From Microbacterium invictum (GTDB lineage: Bacteria; Actinomycetota; Actinomycetes; Actinomycetales; Microbacteriaceae), in the NCBI RefSeq assembly GCF_034421375.1, contig NZ_CP139779.1, positions 3,224,001 through 3,288,000 of the forward strand: a stretch of DNA of 64,000 bases. The letters run 5' to 3'. Of this stretch, positions 25,923 to 34,003 are shown in pieces (positions within the stretch are counted from its first letter, which is position 1; every line of letters starts with the position of its first letter). Under the pieces are notes generated by a model. It made no database searches and was not told the DNA's origin. It was given only the letters and a program-made list of their open reading frames with translations. A program made the translations under genes and the position numbers.

Positions 25923-27055
25923 GCGGGCTGGGCCATCTGCTGGGCGATACCGAAGATGAGGCCGCCGGCGTCGGCGTCGCGGTTGCCGTCGATCTGCCAC
26001 TGACCGAGCTGGACGGATGCCTCGACCACCGCCTTCGCGCGCGGCAGGCGCCGGGCGTGGAAGGTGTCCCAGAGGTCCTGGTCGACCGCGTCGCGGGTGG
26101 TGAGGAGCTCGGTCAGCACGAGGGCGTCCTCCAGCCCCTGGGCCGCGCCCTGCGCGATCGTCGGGGGGCAGCTGTGCGCGGCATCACCGATGATGACCAC
26201 CCGGCCGCGGTTCCACGGCCCGTCGACGAGGTGCTTGGTGAACCAGGTGTAGTTGGCGTGCGCGCCCTTCTCGAGGTCGGCGCGGATCGCGTTCCAGGGG
26301 CCGCCATAGGCGCGCGACTCCTCGATCATGATGCGGGTCGCCTCCTCGTCGGAGACGCCCTGGCGGTCCTGGGCCTTCTCGACGAGGAAGGCGTACATCG
26401 AGTCCTTGCCGGTGGGGGTGTACCCGGCGATGTACACGGGCCCGCCGTAGTACAGCTCGCTGCGCTCCACCTCCGGCGGCCGTGAGACGAAGGTGCGCCA
26501 GATGCCCATCCCGGTCGGCTCGGGCTTGTCGGTGATGCCGATCATCTCGCGGATCGTGGAGTTGAGCCCGTCGGCGCCGATCAGCAGGTCGTACTCGCCC
26601 GCGGACTCGCCGTCGACGAAGACCTCGACCGCGTCGTTGGCACGGGCGTCGATGCCGGTGATGGAGCGCCCGAAGTGCACGCGGGCACCGGCCTTCTCGG
26701 CGTGCTCGAGCAGGATCCGCGCGAGGTCGGGCCGCGGCATCCCCATGGCCGCCGGATAGTCGGGCCCACCGGTCTTGACGTCGGGGAGGTTCGCGACGAC
26801 CGGCGCGTCTGGACCAGGGGCGCGCAGCGTCAGCCCCTCGAACGCGAAGCCCGCGGCACGGATGTCATCCCATGCACCGAGGGCATCGAAGACCCGGAGG
26901 GCGTTGCCCTGGAGGGAGATCCCCGATCCGAGGGCGGTGAGCTCGGGCTTGGACTCGTAGAGATCGACCTCTACGCCGTTCGCCGCCAACCGGATGGCGG
27001 CGGCGAGCCCCGCGACGCCGGCACCGGCGATGGCGACCCTGTGTACTGCGGTCAT
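25919..27055 (-). CDS. FAD-dependent aromatic monooxygenase (salicylate hydroxylase/UbiH-type)
   Basis: 378 residues from ATG 27055, with GGGAGGTT upstream. Group A flavin hydroxylase: GAGVAG at 11-16, the DG motif in IGADGLNSTIR at about 160, and the GD motif VVIIGDAAHSCPPTIAQGAAQGLEDA at about 290. It hydroxylates a phenolic ring using NAD(P)H and O2. Next to an extradiol dioxygenase this is the usual ring-activation step; in the Herbaspirillum fde naringenin pathway the FAD hydroxylase FdeE prepares the A-ring for FdeC. Orthology to FdeE is not shown. Sequence-wise it differs clearly from the second flavin hydroxylase at 39189. Confidence 0.88.
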   Translation of the reverse strand: MTAVHRVAIAGAGVAGLAAAIRLAANGVEVDLYESKPELTALGSGISLQGNALRVFDALGAWDDIRAAGFAFEGLTLRAPGPDAPVVANLPDVKTGGPDYPAAMGMPRPDLARILLEHAEKAGARVHFGRSITGIDARANDAVEVFVDGESAGEYDLLIGADGLNSTIREMIGITDKPEPTGMGIWRTFVSRPPEVERSELYYGGPVYIAGYTPTGKDSMYAFLVEKAQDRQGVSDEEATRIMIEESRAYGGPWNAIRADLEKGAHANYTWFTKHLVDGPWNRGRVVIIGDAAHSCPPTIAQGAAQGLEDALVLTELLTTRDAVDQDLWDTFHARRLPRAKAVVEASVQLGQWQIDGNRDADAGGLIFGIAQQMAQPA

Positions 27056-27093
27056 GTCAGAACCTCCCTGTTCTGTGGGTGTTGCGCGTCGTC

Positions 27094-28095
27094 TTACACG
27101 ACGGCGACGGGGTTGACGGGCGATCCGACCGCGCCGGTGATCGGCAGGGTCGGCGCCGCGAGGAAGAAATCGAACCGGTCGAGGCGGTGACAGGCCTCGG
27201 CCAGCTCCTCGAGGTTCCACATCTCACCGATCGAGAGTCCCATGTTGGGGATCACGACCTGGTGGAGAGGCTGGAAGGAGGGCACGTCGAACTCGTTCGG
27301 CCGCACCTCGAACCCCCACGTGTCGGTGGCGATGCCGGCGATCTCGGTGCGGTGGAGCCACCCGGCCGTGGTGAGCGAGAGCCCCGCCGCCGACCCGCCG
27401 GCGTAGCCGTTCCACCCTTCGCGGCGGGTGCGGGCGTAGCGTCCGGTGCGCACCACGACGATGTCGCCGCGGCCGACCACGCTCGACGTACCCTGCGCGG
27501 CGATCGTCGCCTCGAGGTCGGCCGCCGTGATGGCGTAGCCGTCTTCGAGCTCGCGGGTCTCGGGGCGGAGGTGTGCGGCGACGTCGAGCAGCACGCCGCG
27601 GGTGACGAACGAGGTGCGGGTGTGCTCGATGCCGGTGACGAGATCGCCGTCGCTGGTGACGACGTCACCCGCGCGGCGACCGTTCCACGCCATGCCGTGA
27701 TCGAAGATGTGGCCGAGGCCGTCCCACTGCGTCGAGCACTGCAGCGGCATCGCGATCACGTCGTCGGCGCCGCCGATGCCGTGGGGGAAGCCCTGATTGC
27801 CGCGCTCGGCGTCGGTGCCGGTGTCGGTCATCGTGTGCACCGGGTTGGTGCGGCGTCGCCAGCCGGTCTGGGGTCCGTCGGTGTCGAACGCCTGGGCGAG
27901 CGAGACGACGATCCCCTCGCGGACGAGGGATGCCGCGGCGACGCGTTTCGCGGCGTCGATGAAGTTGAGGGTGCCGAGCACATCGTCCTCGCCCCAGCGC
28001 CCCCAGTTGCGGTGGGCGGCGGCGCGGGCCGCGATCTCGCCCTCGGGGTCGGTGCGGTCGAGGTCGGCGGGGTTCTCGGACGGACGTGTCGTCAT
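27094..28095 (-). CDS. Cyclase-family (kynurenine formamidase-like) metal hydrolase
   Basis: 333 residues from ATG 28095 (GTG at 28098 is an alternative); it overlaps the FAH stop. The conserved block is LQCSTQWDGLGHIFDHG, which aligns with the HxGTHxDxPxH metal motif of the cyclase/kynurenine formamidase family but in the variant seen in larger 'cyclase family' enzymes of aromatic operons. Further motifs: GVLLDVAAH and GDIVVVRTGRYARTRREGWNGY. Such enzymes open lactones or cleave amides or C-C bonds of polar ring products. Probable hydrolase in the ring-degradation operon; reaction unproven. Confidence 0.84.
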   Translation of the reverse strand: MTTRPSENPADLDRTDPEGEIAARAAAHRNWGRWGEDDVLGTLNFIDAAKRVAAASLVREGIVVSLAQAFDTDGPQTGWRRRTNPVHTMTDTGTDAERGNQGFPHGIGGADDVIAMPLQCSTQWDGLGHIFDHGMAWNGRRAGDVVTSDGDLVTGIEHTRTSFVTRGVLLDVAAHLRPETRELEDGYAITAADLEATIAAQGTSSVVGRGDIVVVRTGRYARTRREGWNGYAGGSAAGLSLTTAGWLHRTEIAGIATDTWGFEVRPNEFDVPSFQPLHQVVIPNMGLSIGEMWNLEELAEACHRLDRFDFFLAAPTLPITGAVGSPVNPVAVV

Positions 28096-29096
28096 CACGA
28101 CACCGGTTCCCGAGTAGGCGCGTCAGCGCCGTGTCGAGGGGCCGTGACGCAGCGGACGACCTGGGTCCCCAGGCCCCTGATGGTGCCGGTCATCACATCG
28201 CCGTCCCGCAGGAACCGCTTCCAGTGCTGGCCGTTGCCGGCGGGGCTGCCGGTGAGGAGGAGGTCGCCCGGCAGGAGGGGCAGGGTCTGGGATGCCGCCG
28301 AGATGAGGGTCGGCACGTCGAAGACGAGCTCGGCCGTCGTCGCATCCTGCATCACCTCGCCGTTCAGCTCGAGCCGGACCGACAGGTCGCCCGGGTCGAC
28401 GAACGGGGCCGGCACCAGGTAGGGCCCGGTCGGGAGGAAGCCGGGCGCATTCTTCGAGCGGAACCAGTCGGCGCCGATGTCGCCGACGTCGGGCGGGAAG
28501 ACCCGGTCGCGTGTGGTGATGTCGTTGACGATCGTGTACCCGGCGACGTGGTCGAGCGCGCGCTCGGGGCTCACCCGGAACGCTTCGCGCCCGATCACGA
28601 CGGCGAGCTCCAGCTCCCAGTCGTGGGTGTCGCTGTACGCCGGAAGCTCCAGCGGCACATCGTCGCCGACGACGCACTGCGCGAGCCCGAGGAAGATGAA
28701 GGGCCGACCGCTCGCGGCCCGGGCGTCCATGATCTTCTCGGCCTTCGCGCGCACCTCGTCGGGGCTGAGGTCGGACTCGCCCCCCTTCGTCAGGCCCGCC
28801 ATGATCAGCTGCACCACGTGGGTGCGGTAGTTCGCTCCCGCCTGCAGCACCTGACGGGGTTCGACCGGAGCGGTGAGGGTCACTTCGTTGAGAGGTCGCC
28901 ACGCGGCATCCGTCTCCTCAGCCTCTGTCTGCAGCCGCGACCAATCGGGGTCTGCGAGGAAGTCGTTGATGTTCGCCGCGCCGAGCTCCGCCTCGCCGAG
29001 CGGCCGGATGCGGTCGCCGGCGACGAGGCCCAGACGCACGGAATCGCCCTCGCGGTAGCGGGCGAGAGCGAAGGGAGCGGGGGGTGGTGTCGTCAT
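28095..29096 (-). CDS. Fumarylacetoacetate hydrolase family protein, copy 2
   Basis: 333 residues; ATG 29096 follows AGGAGG at a good distance. FAH motifs: DWELELAVVIG (ExE), VAGYTIVNDITTRDRVFPP, PTGPYLVPAPFVDPGDL and LLPGDLLLTGSPAGNG. It shares only the general fold with the FAH gene at 23905, so the two are old paralogues with separate tasks. It is preceded by a perfect 13-base-arm hairpin (29124-29154) separating it from the dioxygenase gene. Likely hydrolyses or decarboxylates the ring-fission product. Confidence 0.88.
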   Translation of the reverse strand: MTTPPPAPFALARYREGDSVRLGLVAGDRIRPLGEAELGAANINDFLADPDWSRLQTEAEETDAAWRPLNEVTLTAPVEPRQVLQAGANYRTHVVQLIMAGLTKGGESDLSPDEVRAKAEKIMDARAASGRPFIFLGLAQCVVGDDVPLELPAYSDTHDWELELAVVIGREAFRVSPERALDHVAGYTIVNDITTRDRVFPPDVGDIGADWFRSKNAPGFLPTGPYLVPAPFVDPGDLSVRLELNGEVMQDATTAELVFDVPTLISAASQTLPLLPGDLLLTGSPAGNGQHWKRFLRDGDVMTGTIRGLGTQVVRCVTAPRHGADAPTREPVS

Positions 29097-29123
29097 GAGT
29101 CCTCCTCGAATCCTGACGTGGTG

Positions 29124-29154
29124 CCCGGGGCGGCCGGTCCTCGGCCGCCCCGGG
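29124..29154 (-). terminator. Hairpin between dioxygenase and FAH genes (attenuator or processing stem)
   Basis: Perfect 13-base arms (29124-29136 and 29142-29154, all G/C) with a 5-base loop. It lies 13 bases after the dioxygenase stop and before the FAH ribosome site. No U-run follows. Within an operon it would reduce read-through or protect the 3' end of the dioxygenase message, giving more dioxygenase than downstream enzymes. Confidence 0.55.
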
Positions 29155-29167
29155 AATCGAGCACGGA

Positions 29168-30178
29168 TCAGCCGGTCGTGGTGTAGGGGTTGATGAGCGC
29201 GTCGCGGATCTCGTCCGGCACACCCTCCTCGGTCGCGCTCGGTCCGTCGGCGGCAGGGAACGACTCCGTCATCGACATCGGCATCGCACCGTTGCGGTAC
29301 ATGTTGCTCGAGCCGAGCGACGGCTTCCAGGTGTTCGGCGTCCAGTCCGGCACGTAGTTGCGGTAGCCGCCGGTGTTCAGCTCGATGCGCATCGAGGACG
29401 GCTCGCGGTAGTAGAGGAACGTCTGCTCGCCGATGCCGTGGATCGAGGGCCCGTACTCGATCGGGATGTCGCGCTCCATGAGCGTGTCGGCCGCGATCAG
29501 CAGCTCCTCGTAGGTGTCGACCCAGAACGCGTAATGATTGATGCGTCCCGGACGGGTGGAGCCGTCGAGGACCACGCCGAGGTCGTGGGACTTCTCGTTG
29601 GTGGTGAGCACGCTGAACACCGAGATGGGGGCCTGGTCGAGAACGGTGCGGGCCATGATGCGGAAGCCGAGCACCTCGTTGTACCACTTCGCGAACTCGT
29701 CGACATCGCGCGCCGCAACGGTCACATGGTCGAGCTGGCGCGGAGCACCGGCGACTTTGCTGCGCTTCTCGGGGCGGTCGGGGTAGATCGAGGCGGTGTG
29801 ACCGGGAGCCTGGTGGCGCGTGACGTTCCAGTGCAGCGTCATCGGGTGGCCCTGCGGTCCGACGAAACGGTAGGCGCGACCGATCTTGTGCGCCTCGAAC
29901 CACTCGCCCTGCACGCCCGCGGCCTCGATGCGCTTGACGGCCTCGTCGAGCGCCTCTTCGCTCGAGGTACGCCACGCCATCGTCTCCAGCGACGGCTCGT
30001 CGCCGGGGACCACCACGACGGAGTAGGCGTAGTAGTCGCCCCAGCAGCGGAGGTAGACCCGGCCGTCGACACGGTCGACGACGGTGAGACCGACCTCTTC
30101 CTCGTAGAACTTCACCGACGCCTCGACGTCGGGAGCTGTGATGGAGACGTAGGACAGATGAGAGAGAAGTTTGATCAT
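29168..30178 (-). CDS. Extradiol (catechol 2,3-dioxygenase-type) VOC dioxygenase
   Basis: 336 residues from ATG 30178 with AAAGGG upstream. Two VOC modules: residues 5-120 (LSHLSYVSITAPDVEASVKFYEEEVGL) and 148-285. The active C-terminal module has His151 (LDHVTV), His215 (INHYAFWVD) and Glu266 (MRIELNTGG), the 2-His-1-carboxylate iron site of type I extradiol dioxygenases, which cleave a catechol next to the diol. It heads the ring-degradation operon. The 3' end codes a tail of about 55 residues after the Glu motif (NYVPDWTPNTWKPSLGSSN), as in large-substrate members. In the fde flavonoid pathway a dioxygenase does this job on the A-ring; orthology is inference. Confidence 0.9.
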   Translation of the reverse strand: MIKLLSHLSYVSITAPDVEASVKFYEEEVGLTVVDRVDGRVYLRCWGDYYAYSVVVVPGDEPSLETMAWRTSSEEALDEAVKRIEAAGVQGEWFEAHKIGRAYRFVGPQGHPMTLHWNVTRHQAPGHTASIYPDRPEKRSKVAGAPRQLDHVTVAARDVDEFAKWYNEVLGFRIMARTVLDQAPISVFSVLTTNEKSHDLGVVLDGSTRPGRINHYAFWVDTYEELLIAADTLMERDIPIEYGPSIHGIGEQTFLYYREPSSMRIELNTGGYRNYVPDWTPNTWKPSLGSSNMYRNGAMPMSMTESFPAADGPSATEEGVPDEIRDALINPYTTTG

Positions 30179-30231
30179 CTTCGACCCTTTCGGAAGCTGT
30201 GGGGCGTGTGACTTCGCCGCCCGAAACCCAC

Positions 30232-30254
30232 TATCGGTCGAAGAAAGACATAAG
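30232..30254 (-). promoter_or_regulatory. Degenerate copy of the 23-bp CTTnTG...AAG site upstream of the dioxygenase operon
   Basis: Read on the - strand this begins CTTATGTC, a strong left half-site like those beside the ROK genes, while the right half is poor (8 of 14 consensus positions overall). It lies in the 113-base gap (30179-30291) upstream of the dioxygenase start. I see no other clear element in this gap apart from the ribosome site. Confidence 0.3.
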
Positions 30255-30291
30255 GGAATCCGAAACTGTGGATGCTGGCTATCAGTCGGCT

Positions 30292-31125
30292 TTATGACGA
30301 GGTGGCACGCGCGAGCAGAGCGTCGGCGCACGCGCGGTCACGCCTCAGCGCATCCAGATCGTCGGCGCCCTGTCCGGCGTCGAGCCGGTCGAGCGCATGG
30401 CGCAGAGCAGCGCGAACGGGGTCTTCGAACGACGGCGCCGCCGCGACCGCGCCGAGCTCATCGACGACCGTCGCCGTCCGCGTCCCGGCGTCGAGGTCGA
30501 TCTCCACCTCCAACCGCGCGGGAGCGAGGGAGGTGGCGCGAAGGACGCCTGTGCCCACGCCCGCGGCGAGTACCGTTGCAGAGACGGTGACGGCGACGCC
30601 CGGTGCGCCATCCGCAGACGACGCGGACAGGAGGCCGATCGCACCGTGGTCCGTCACGGTCTGACGCATCGGTCGCAGATCGGCGGTACCGCTGAGGGTC
30701 GCCGCCCATCCGACGGCGTCGGCCAGGGCGTCCACGAGGTCGTTCCGCGGCGCCGAGACGGCGACGTCGATGAGCGACGGCAGGGTGGCGGAGAGCGGCG
30801 GCGCCGCCAGGAGCTCGGCGACGCGCGCGACGAAGCTTCTCGGGCTCCGATGTCGCTCGACGAAGACCGGACGCGTCCCCGCCGCCGAGCGCAGAGCCTC
30901 GAGATCCGAGGCGCCGACCCCGCGCGGGTGCAGCGCGAAGATGCCGCGGGCTCCTGCGTCGAGGGCTGCGTGTGCGTCACCGCACCACCCGTCACCCCCG
31001 ACAACGGTCAAGGCCCCGGCGGCAGCTCGCGCGGCGACGACGCGCCCGGCCAACGACGACATCGCCGCCGTCATCTGCACCGACACCGGCCGGGCCACGC
31101 CCGGCGAGGCCCAGACCGGGATCAC
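30292..31125 (-). CDS. Unknown protein translationally coupled to a Gfo/Idh oxidoreductase
   Basis: 277 residues from GTG 31125, overlapping the Gfo/Idh stop (GTGA). No nucleotide-binding loop is seen. The N-terminal half has strands and helices like a Rossmann or flavodoxin-type fold (ALTVVGGDGWCGDAHAALDAGARGIFALHP), and the second half (about 130-250) resembles the C-terminal beta-sheet domain of Gfo/Idh proteins only in general character (PGVAVTVSATVLAAGVGTGVLRAT, ARLEVEIDLDAGTRTATV). It might be a degenerate partner subunit of the neighbouring oxidoreductase. I do not recognise the family. Confidence 0.6.
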   Translation of the reverse strand: MIPVWASPGVARPVSVQMTAAMSSLAGRVVAARAAAGALTVVGGDGWCGDAHAALDAGARGIFALHPRGVGASDLEALRSAAGTRPVFVERHRSPRSFVARVAELLAAPPLSATLPSLIDVAVSAPRNDLVDALADAVGWAATLSGTADLRPMRQTVTDHGAIGLLSASSADGAPGVAVTVSATVLAAGVGTGVLRATSLAPARLEVEIDLDAGTRTATVVDELGAVAAAPSFEDPVRAALRHALDRLDAGQGADDLDALRRDRACADALLARATSS

Positions 31126-32153
31126 GACGATGCTCCGATCGCCGCAGCCGCGGCATCCGCCAGCTCGATCGCATAGCGCGCATCGGCGTGGATCTCGTCG
31201 TACTCGACGGCCTCGTCACCCCTCGCAAGAGCAGCGAGGGTCCGCCACTGCAGGAGGTAGCCATCGTCGGGGTCGGGAGCGTACTGCGTCCGGGTGCCGT
31301 CGGCGCTCCGCACGGTCACCGTCGCGCTGCCGGCGTGGACGAACGCGGGCGGGAAGGCGATGTCGATGCGGTCGCTGTCCGTCTGCACCGTCAGTCGCCA
31401 GAGCGCGTCGGCCCCCTTCGGCAGCATGACGGCCGACGAGCGCACCGTGACGTCGCCCGCTGTCCACCCGAGTGCGACGCCGATCGGCTTCAGGAGGGTG
31501 GCGTAGGTCAGGTGCGGGATGCCGCGGGCGAGATCGCGGATCAGCGGGAGGTCGTGAACCACGAGGCCCGAGACGAGTGCGCGCGCGACGCCGGCTGCGA
31601 CCTCGGCGTTCGAAAGGTCGGGCCGCGGACGCGGCGGTGTCGGCGAGAGGGCGGCGTCGCTCACCGCGTGGTGGTAGCGGTCGTTCGGCGGCAGCGCGAG
31701 GGTGACCGTCACGCTGCGCACCTGGCCGGACAGCGCCGTGAGGTGGTGGGTGGTCCGACCCCAGGCGGGATCGAAGAGGTGGTGCGTCCCGACCAGGAGA
31801 GCGACGTCGGCCTCGCGACAGCGCTCGACGACCCGCTCGGCGTCGGCGACCGTGGTGGCGAGCGGCTTCTCGCAGAGGATGACGCGGATGCCGGCCTCGA
31901 CGGCGGCGAGCACCTGAGCGGCGTGAACCTCCGGGGGCGAGCAGATCGCCACGACATCCACGGCAGGATCGGCAAGCAGGTCGTCGAGCCCGGTGGAGCT
32001 GCGCGCTCCCGTCCGCGCCGCGATCTCGGCTGCTCGCCCGCTCCCGCCGTCGGCGACGTGGACGAGGCGGAACTCGTCATCCAGTCGGGCGAGGGTCGGC
32101 GCGTGCAACGCCCAGCCGCCTGGTCCGGCGCCGATCAGCCCGACTCCCCGCAT
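31122..32153 (-). CDS. Gfo/Idh/MocA-family oxidoreductase (copy 1)
   Basis: 343 residues. N-terminal Rossmann fold GLIGAGPGGWALHAP, the conserved ICSPPEVHA and the signature CEKPLA at about residue 95, which holds the catalytic Lys. The expected C-terminal GG.ahD..H motif is altered: the corresponding helix reads VARALVSGLVVHDLPLIRDL, with His retained. Family members oxidise or reduce sugars and inositols with NAD(P); beside GMC oxidases and deglycosidases a 3-keto-sugar reductase role is likely. Divergent from the ROK regulator, with an operator-like repeat between them. Confidence 0.86.
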   Translation of the reverse strand: MRGVGLIGAGPGGWALHAPTLARLDDEFRLVHVADGGSGRAAEIAARTGARSSTGLDDLLADPAVDVVAICSPPEVHAAQVLAAVEAGIRVILCEKPLATTVADAERVVERCREADVALLVGTHHLFDPAWGRTTHHLTALSGQVRSVTVTLALPPNDRYHHAVSDAALSPTPPRPRPDLSNAEVAAGVARALVSGLVVHDLPLIRDLARGIPHLTYATLLKPIGVALGWTAGDVTVRSSAVMLPKGADALWRLTVQTDSDRIDIAFPPAFVHAGSATVTVRSADGTRTQYAPDPDDGYLLQWRTLAALARGDEAVEYDEIHADARYAIELADAAAAAIGASS

Positions 32154-32182
32154 GGTGACTCCCTCGTACGCCGCGCACTGCT

Positions 32183-32205
32183 CTTCTGTCCGAACGATAC
32201 AGAAG
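32183..32205. promoter_or_regulatory. 23-bp inverted repeat, probable ROK operator (site A)
   Basis: CTTCTGT and ACAGAAG, perfect 7-base arms 9 bases apart, centred between the divergent Gfo/Idh and ROK genes. It agrees with the repeat at 37725-37747 in total length and at 14 of 23 positions, and both lie directly upstream of a ROK gene. Likely binding site for the adjacent regulator. Confidence 0.6.
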
Positions 32206-32260
32206 ATGTCGGGGTCATGGCATTAGTTGTCGCCTGAACCGACGGCATTGCCCACGTGTT

Positions 32261-33526
32261 GTGTCAGAATCGAGCGTGGCAAGAGACAGCACCCTTCGAT
32301 TCGCGGCGCAGACCGACGAAGTGACGAGCCTGCTGCGGATCGTGAACCTGGTACGCACCGGCGAGGCGACCACCCGGCCCGAGATCGGGCGCATCACGGG
32401 CCTCGGGCGCGGCGTGGTGACGCAGCGCGTGGATCAGGCCATCGACATGGGATTTCTCGCCGACGGCGACTTCGGCCCGTCGTCGGGAGGACGCGCCCCT
32501 CGCACCCTGCACTTCCGCGCCGACCAGGGGCGCATCATCGTCTGCGCGCTGGGCGCGGTGCACATCCACGTCGGCGTCGCCGCCCTCGACGGCGACGTCA
32601 TCGCGGAGGTGCATCGCTCGTGGGACATCTCCCGCGGACCCGCCGACACCCTCGATGTGGTCATGAGCATGATCGACGAGGTGCTCGAACGCACCGGCGA
32701 CGCACCGGTCTGGGCGGTGTCGGTCGGCGTTCCGGGGCCGGTGGACTTCGAGACCGGACGCCCGGTCGCGCCGCCGATCATGCCGGGATGGAACGGGTTC
32801 GACATCCGCCGGCGGTTCGAGCAGCGATTCGGCGCCCCCGTCTGGGTGGACAACGATGTGAACCTCCTCGCCCTCGGCGAGCGGGCCGAGCGGAATCGCC
32901 ATCATGCCGACCTGATCTACATCAAGATCGGCACCGGAATCGGCGCCGGACTGCTCTCGCGTGGCCGCATCCATCGGGGCGCCAACGGCTCGGCGGGCGA
33001 CATCGGGCACGTGCGCGTCCCCGATGCCGACGCACCGTGCCGGTGCGGCAAGATCGGGTGCCTGGAGGCGGTCGCGGGCGGGTGGGCGCTCGTTCGCGAG
33101 GCGCAGGCGCGCATCGACGCCGGCGAGGCCAGTCGCCTCACCCCGGATGAGCTCACCACCGAGTCGATCGCCCTGGCCGCCGAGGACGGTGATGCCCTGG
33201 CGATCGCCCTGCTCCAGGCCTCGGCGAAGGTCGTCGGTGGATCGATCGCGACTCTGGTGAACGTCTTCAACCCCGGCGTCATCGTGATCGGCGGTGCCGT
33301 CGCATCCGCCGGCGAGCTCTATCTCGCCGAGGTGAGGCAGCGCGTCTACGAGCTGTCGCTCCCTCTCGCGACGCGCGATCTCGAGATCCTGCAGTCGGTC
33401 AACGATCGCAACGCGCCCCTGCGCGGCGGCGCGGAACTCGCCCGCGAGCAGCTGTTCGAGGTCACCTTCGCCCGGTGGTTCGCCGACGGCCGGCCGACGA
33501 GCGAGCGGGTCAGCACTCCCGCCTGA
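32261..33526 (+). CDS. ROK-family transcriptional regulator (copy 1)
   Basis: 421 residues from GTG 32261 (GTG 32276 also possible). Winged-helix domain at about 20-85 with TTRPEIGRITGLGRGVVTQRVDQ as helix-turn-helix, followed by a ROK sugar-kinase-like domain: VSVGVPGPVDFETG, VDNDVNLLALGE, KIGTGIGAGLLSRG, GSAGDIGHVRV and the zinc motif CRCGKIGCLEA. NagC/XylR-type regulators of this build repress sugar operons and release DNA on binding a sugar. The recognition helix nearly matches that of the second ROK protein (VVTQRV and IVTQRV). Likely controls the divergent Gfo/Idh gene and the downstream beta/alpha pair. Confidence 0.9.
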   Translation: MSESSVARDSTLRFAAQTDEVTSLLRIVNLVRTGEATTRPEIGRITGLGRGVVTQRVDQAIDMGFLADGDFGPSSGGRAPRTLHFRADQGRIIVCALGAVHIHVGVAALDGDVIAEVHRSWDISRGPADTLDVVMSMIDEVLERTGDAPVWAVSVGVPGPVDFETGRPVAPPIMPGWNGFDIRRRFEQRFGAPVWVDNDVNLLALGERAERNRHHADLIYIKIGTGIGAGLLSRGRIHRGANGSAGDIGHVRVPDADAPCRCGKIGCLEAVAGGWALVREAQARIDAGEASRLTPDELTTESIALAAEDGDALAIALLQASAKVVGGSIATLVNVFNPGVIVIGGAVASAGELYLAEVRQRVYELSLPLATRDLEILQSVNDRNAPLRGGAELAREQLFEVTFARWFADGRPTSERVSTPA

Positions 33527-33534
33527 CACTTTTG

Positions 33535-33553
33535 CTCTTTAGTGACTAAAGAG
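33535..33553. promoter_or_regulatory. Perfect palindrome CTCTTTAGT-G-ACTAAAGAG
   Basis: 9-base arms around one central base, 9 bases after the ROK stop and about 40 bases before the beta-subunit gene start (33593). The TTTAGT...ACTAAA core resembles operators of XylR-type ROK repressors. It likely controls a promoter for the 33593-34997 gene pair. The A/T-rich arms stand out from surrounding 70% GC DNA. Confidence 0.55.
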
Positions 33554-33592
33554 TGTATCTTCGGAGTCAAAGCAACCCACGAGGACGTGTCC

Positions 33593-34003
33593 ATGAGCCT
33601 GCCCATCCTGCGCGAGGACGCGCTGAGCTCGCTCGGCGACGGCTTCTCGCTGCGGATCTGCCTGCCGTGGATCCGATCGCTCCCGGTGTGGAGTCTGACC
33701 GCGATCGAGCTGCACATCGACGACGAGCCCGTCGATGTGACGGCCGTCATGATCGGCGATCGCCGGGTCGCGCCCTCGGTGCTCGCCTTCGAGCGAGGAT
33801 GGTGGTTCCTCCAGGATCGCCTGCGCCTCGAGGGTCGGCGGGTTCTCGCTCCCGGCGGTCACGAGGTGGATCTCGCCTTCGGTCTCTACGTCCCGTATCT
33901 CGAGGCGGGCGGCGACGGCCCGCTCTCCCTTCCCTTCCGTGCGCATCGGACCCTCACCCTCGATGCACCGGTGACTCGAACGGTGGCGCGCGATGTCGCC
34001 TGA
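33593..34003 (+). CDS. C-glycoside deglycosidase beta-subunit-like protein (DUF6379 type, copy 1)
   Basis: 136 residues from ATG 33593 (GAGGACG upstream). All-beta small protein with the family pattern: LRICLPWIRSLPVWSLTAIELHIDD at about 20-44, a middle WWFLQDRL segment, and PGGHEVDLAFGLYVPYLE near the C-terminus. Compare PWYRSL and PWYRAL in the copies at 48669 and 52022. Beta subunits of bacterial C-glycoside deglycosidases (CarB/DgpB-type) are about this size and pair with a TIM-barrel alpha subunit; here the alpha-like gene follows with an 11-base overlap. The family call is from this pattern and the pairing. Confidence 0.72.
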   Translation: MSLPILREDALSSLGDGFSLRICLPWIRSLPVWSLTAIELHIDDEPVDVTAVMIGDRRVAPSVLAFERGWWFLQDRLRLEGRRVLAPGGHEVDLAFGLYVPYLEAGGDGPLSLPFRAHRTLTLDAPVTRTVARDVA

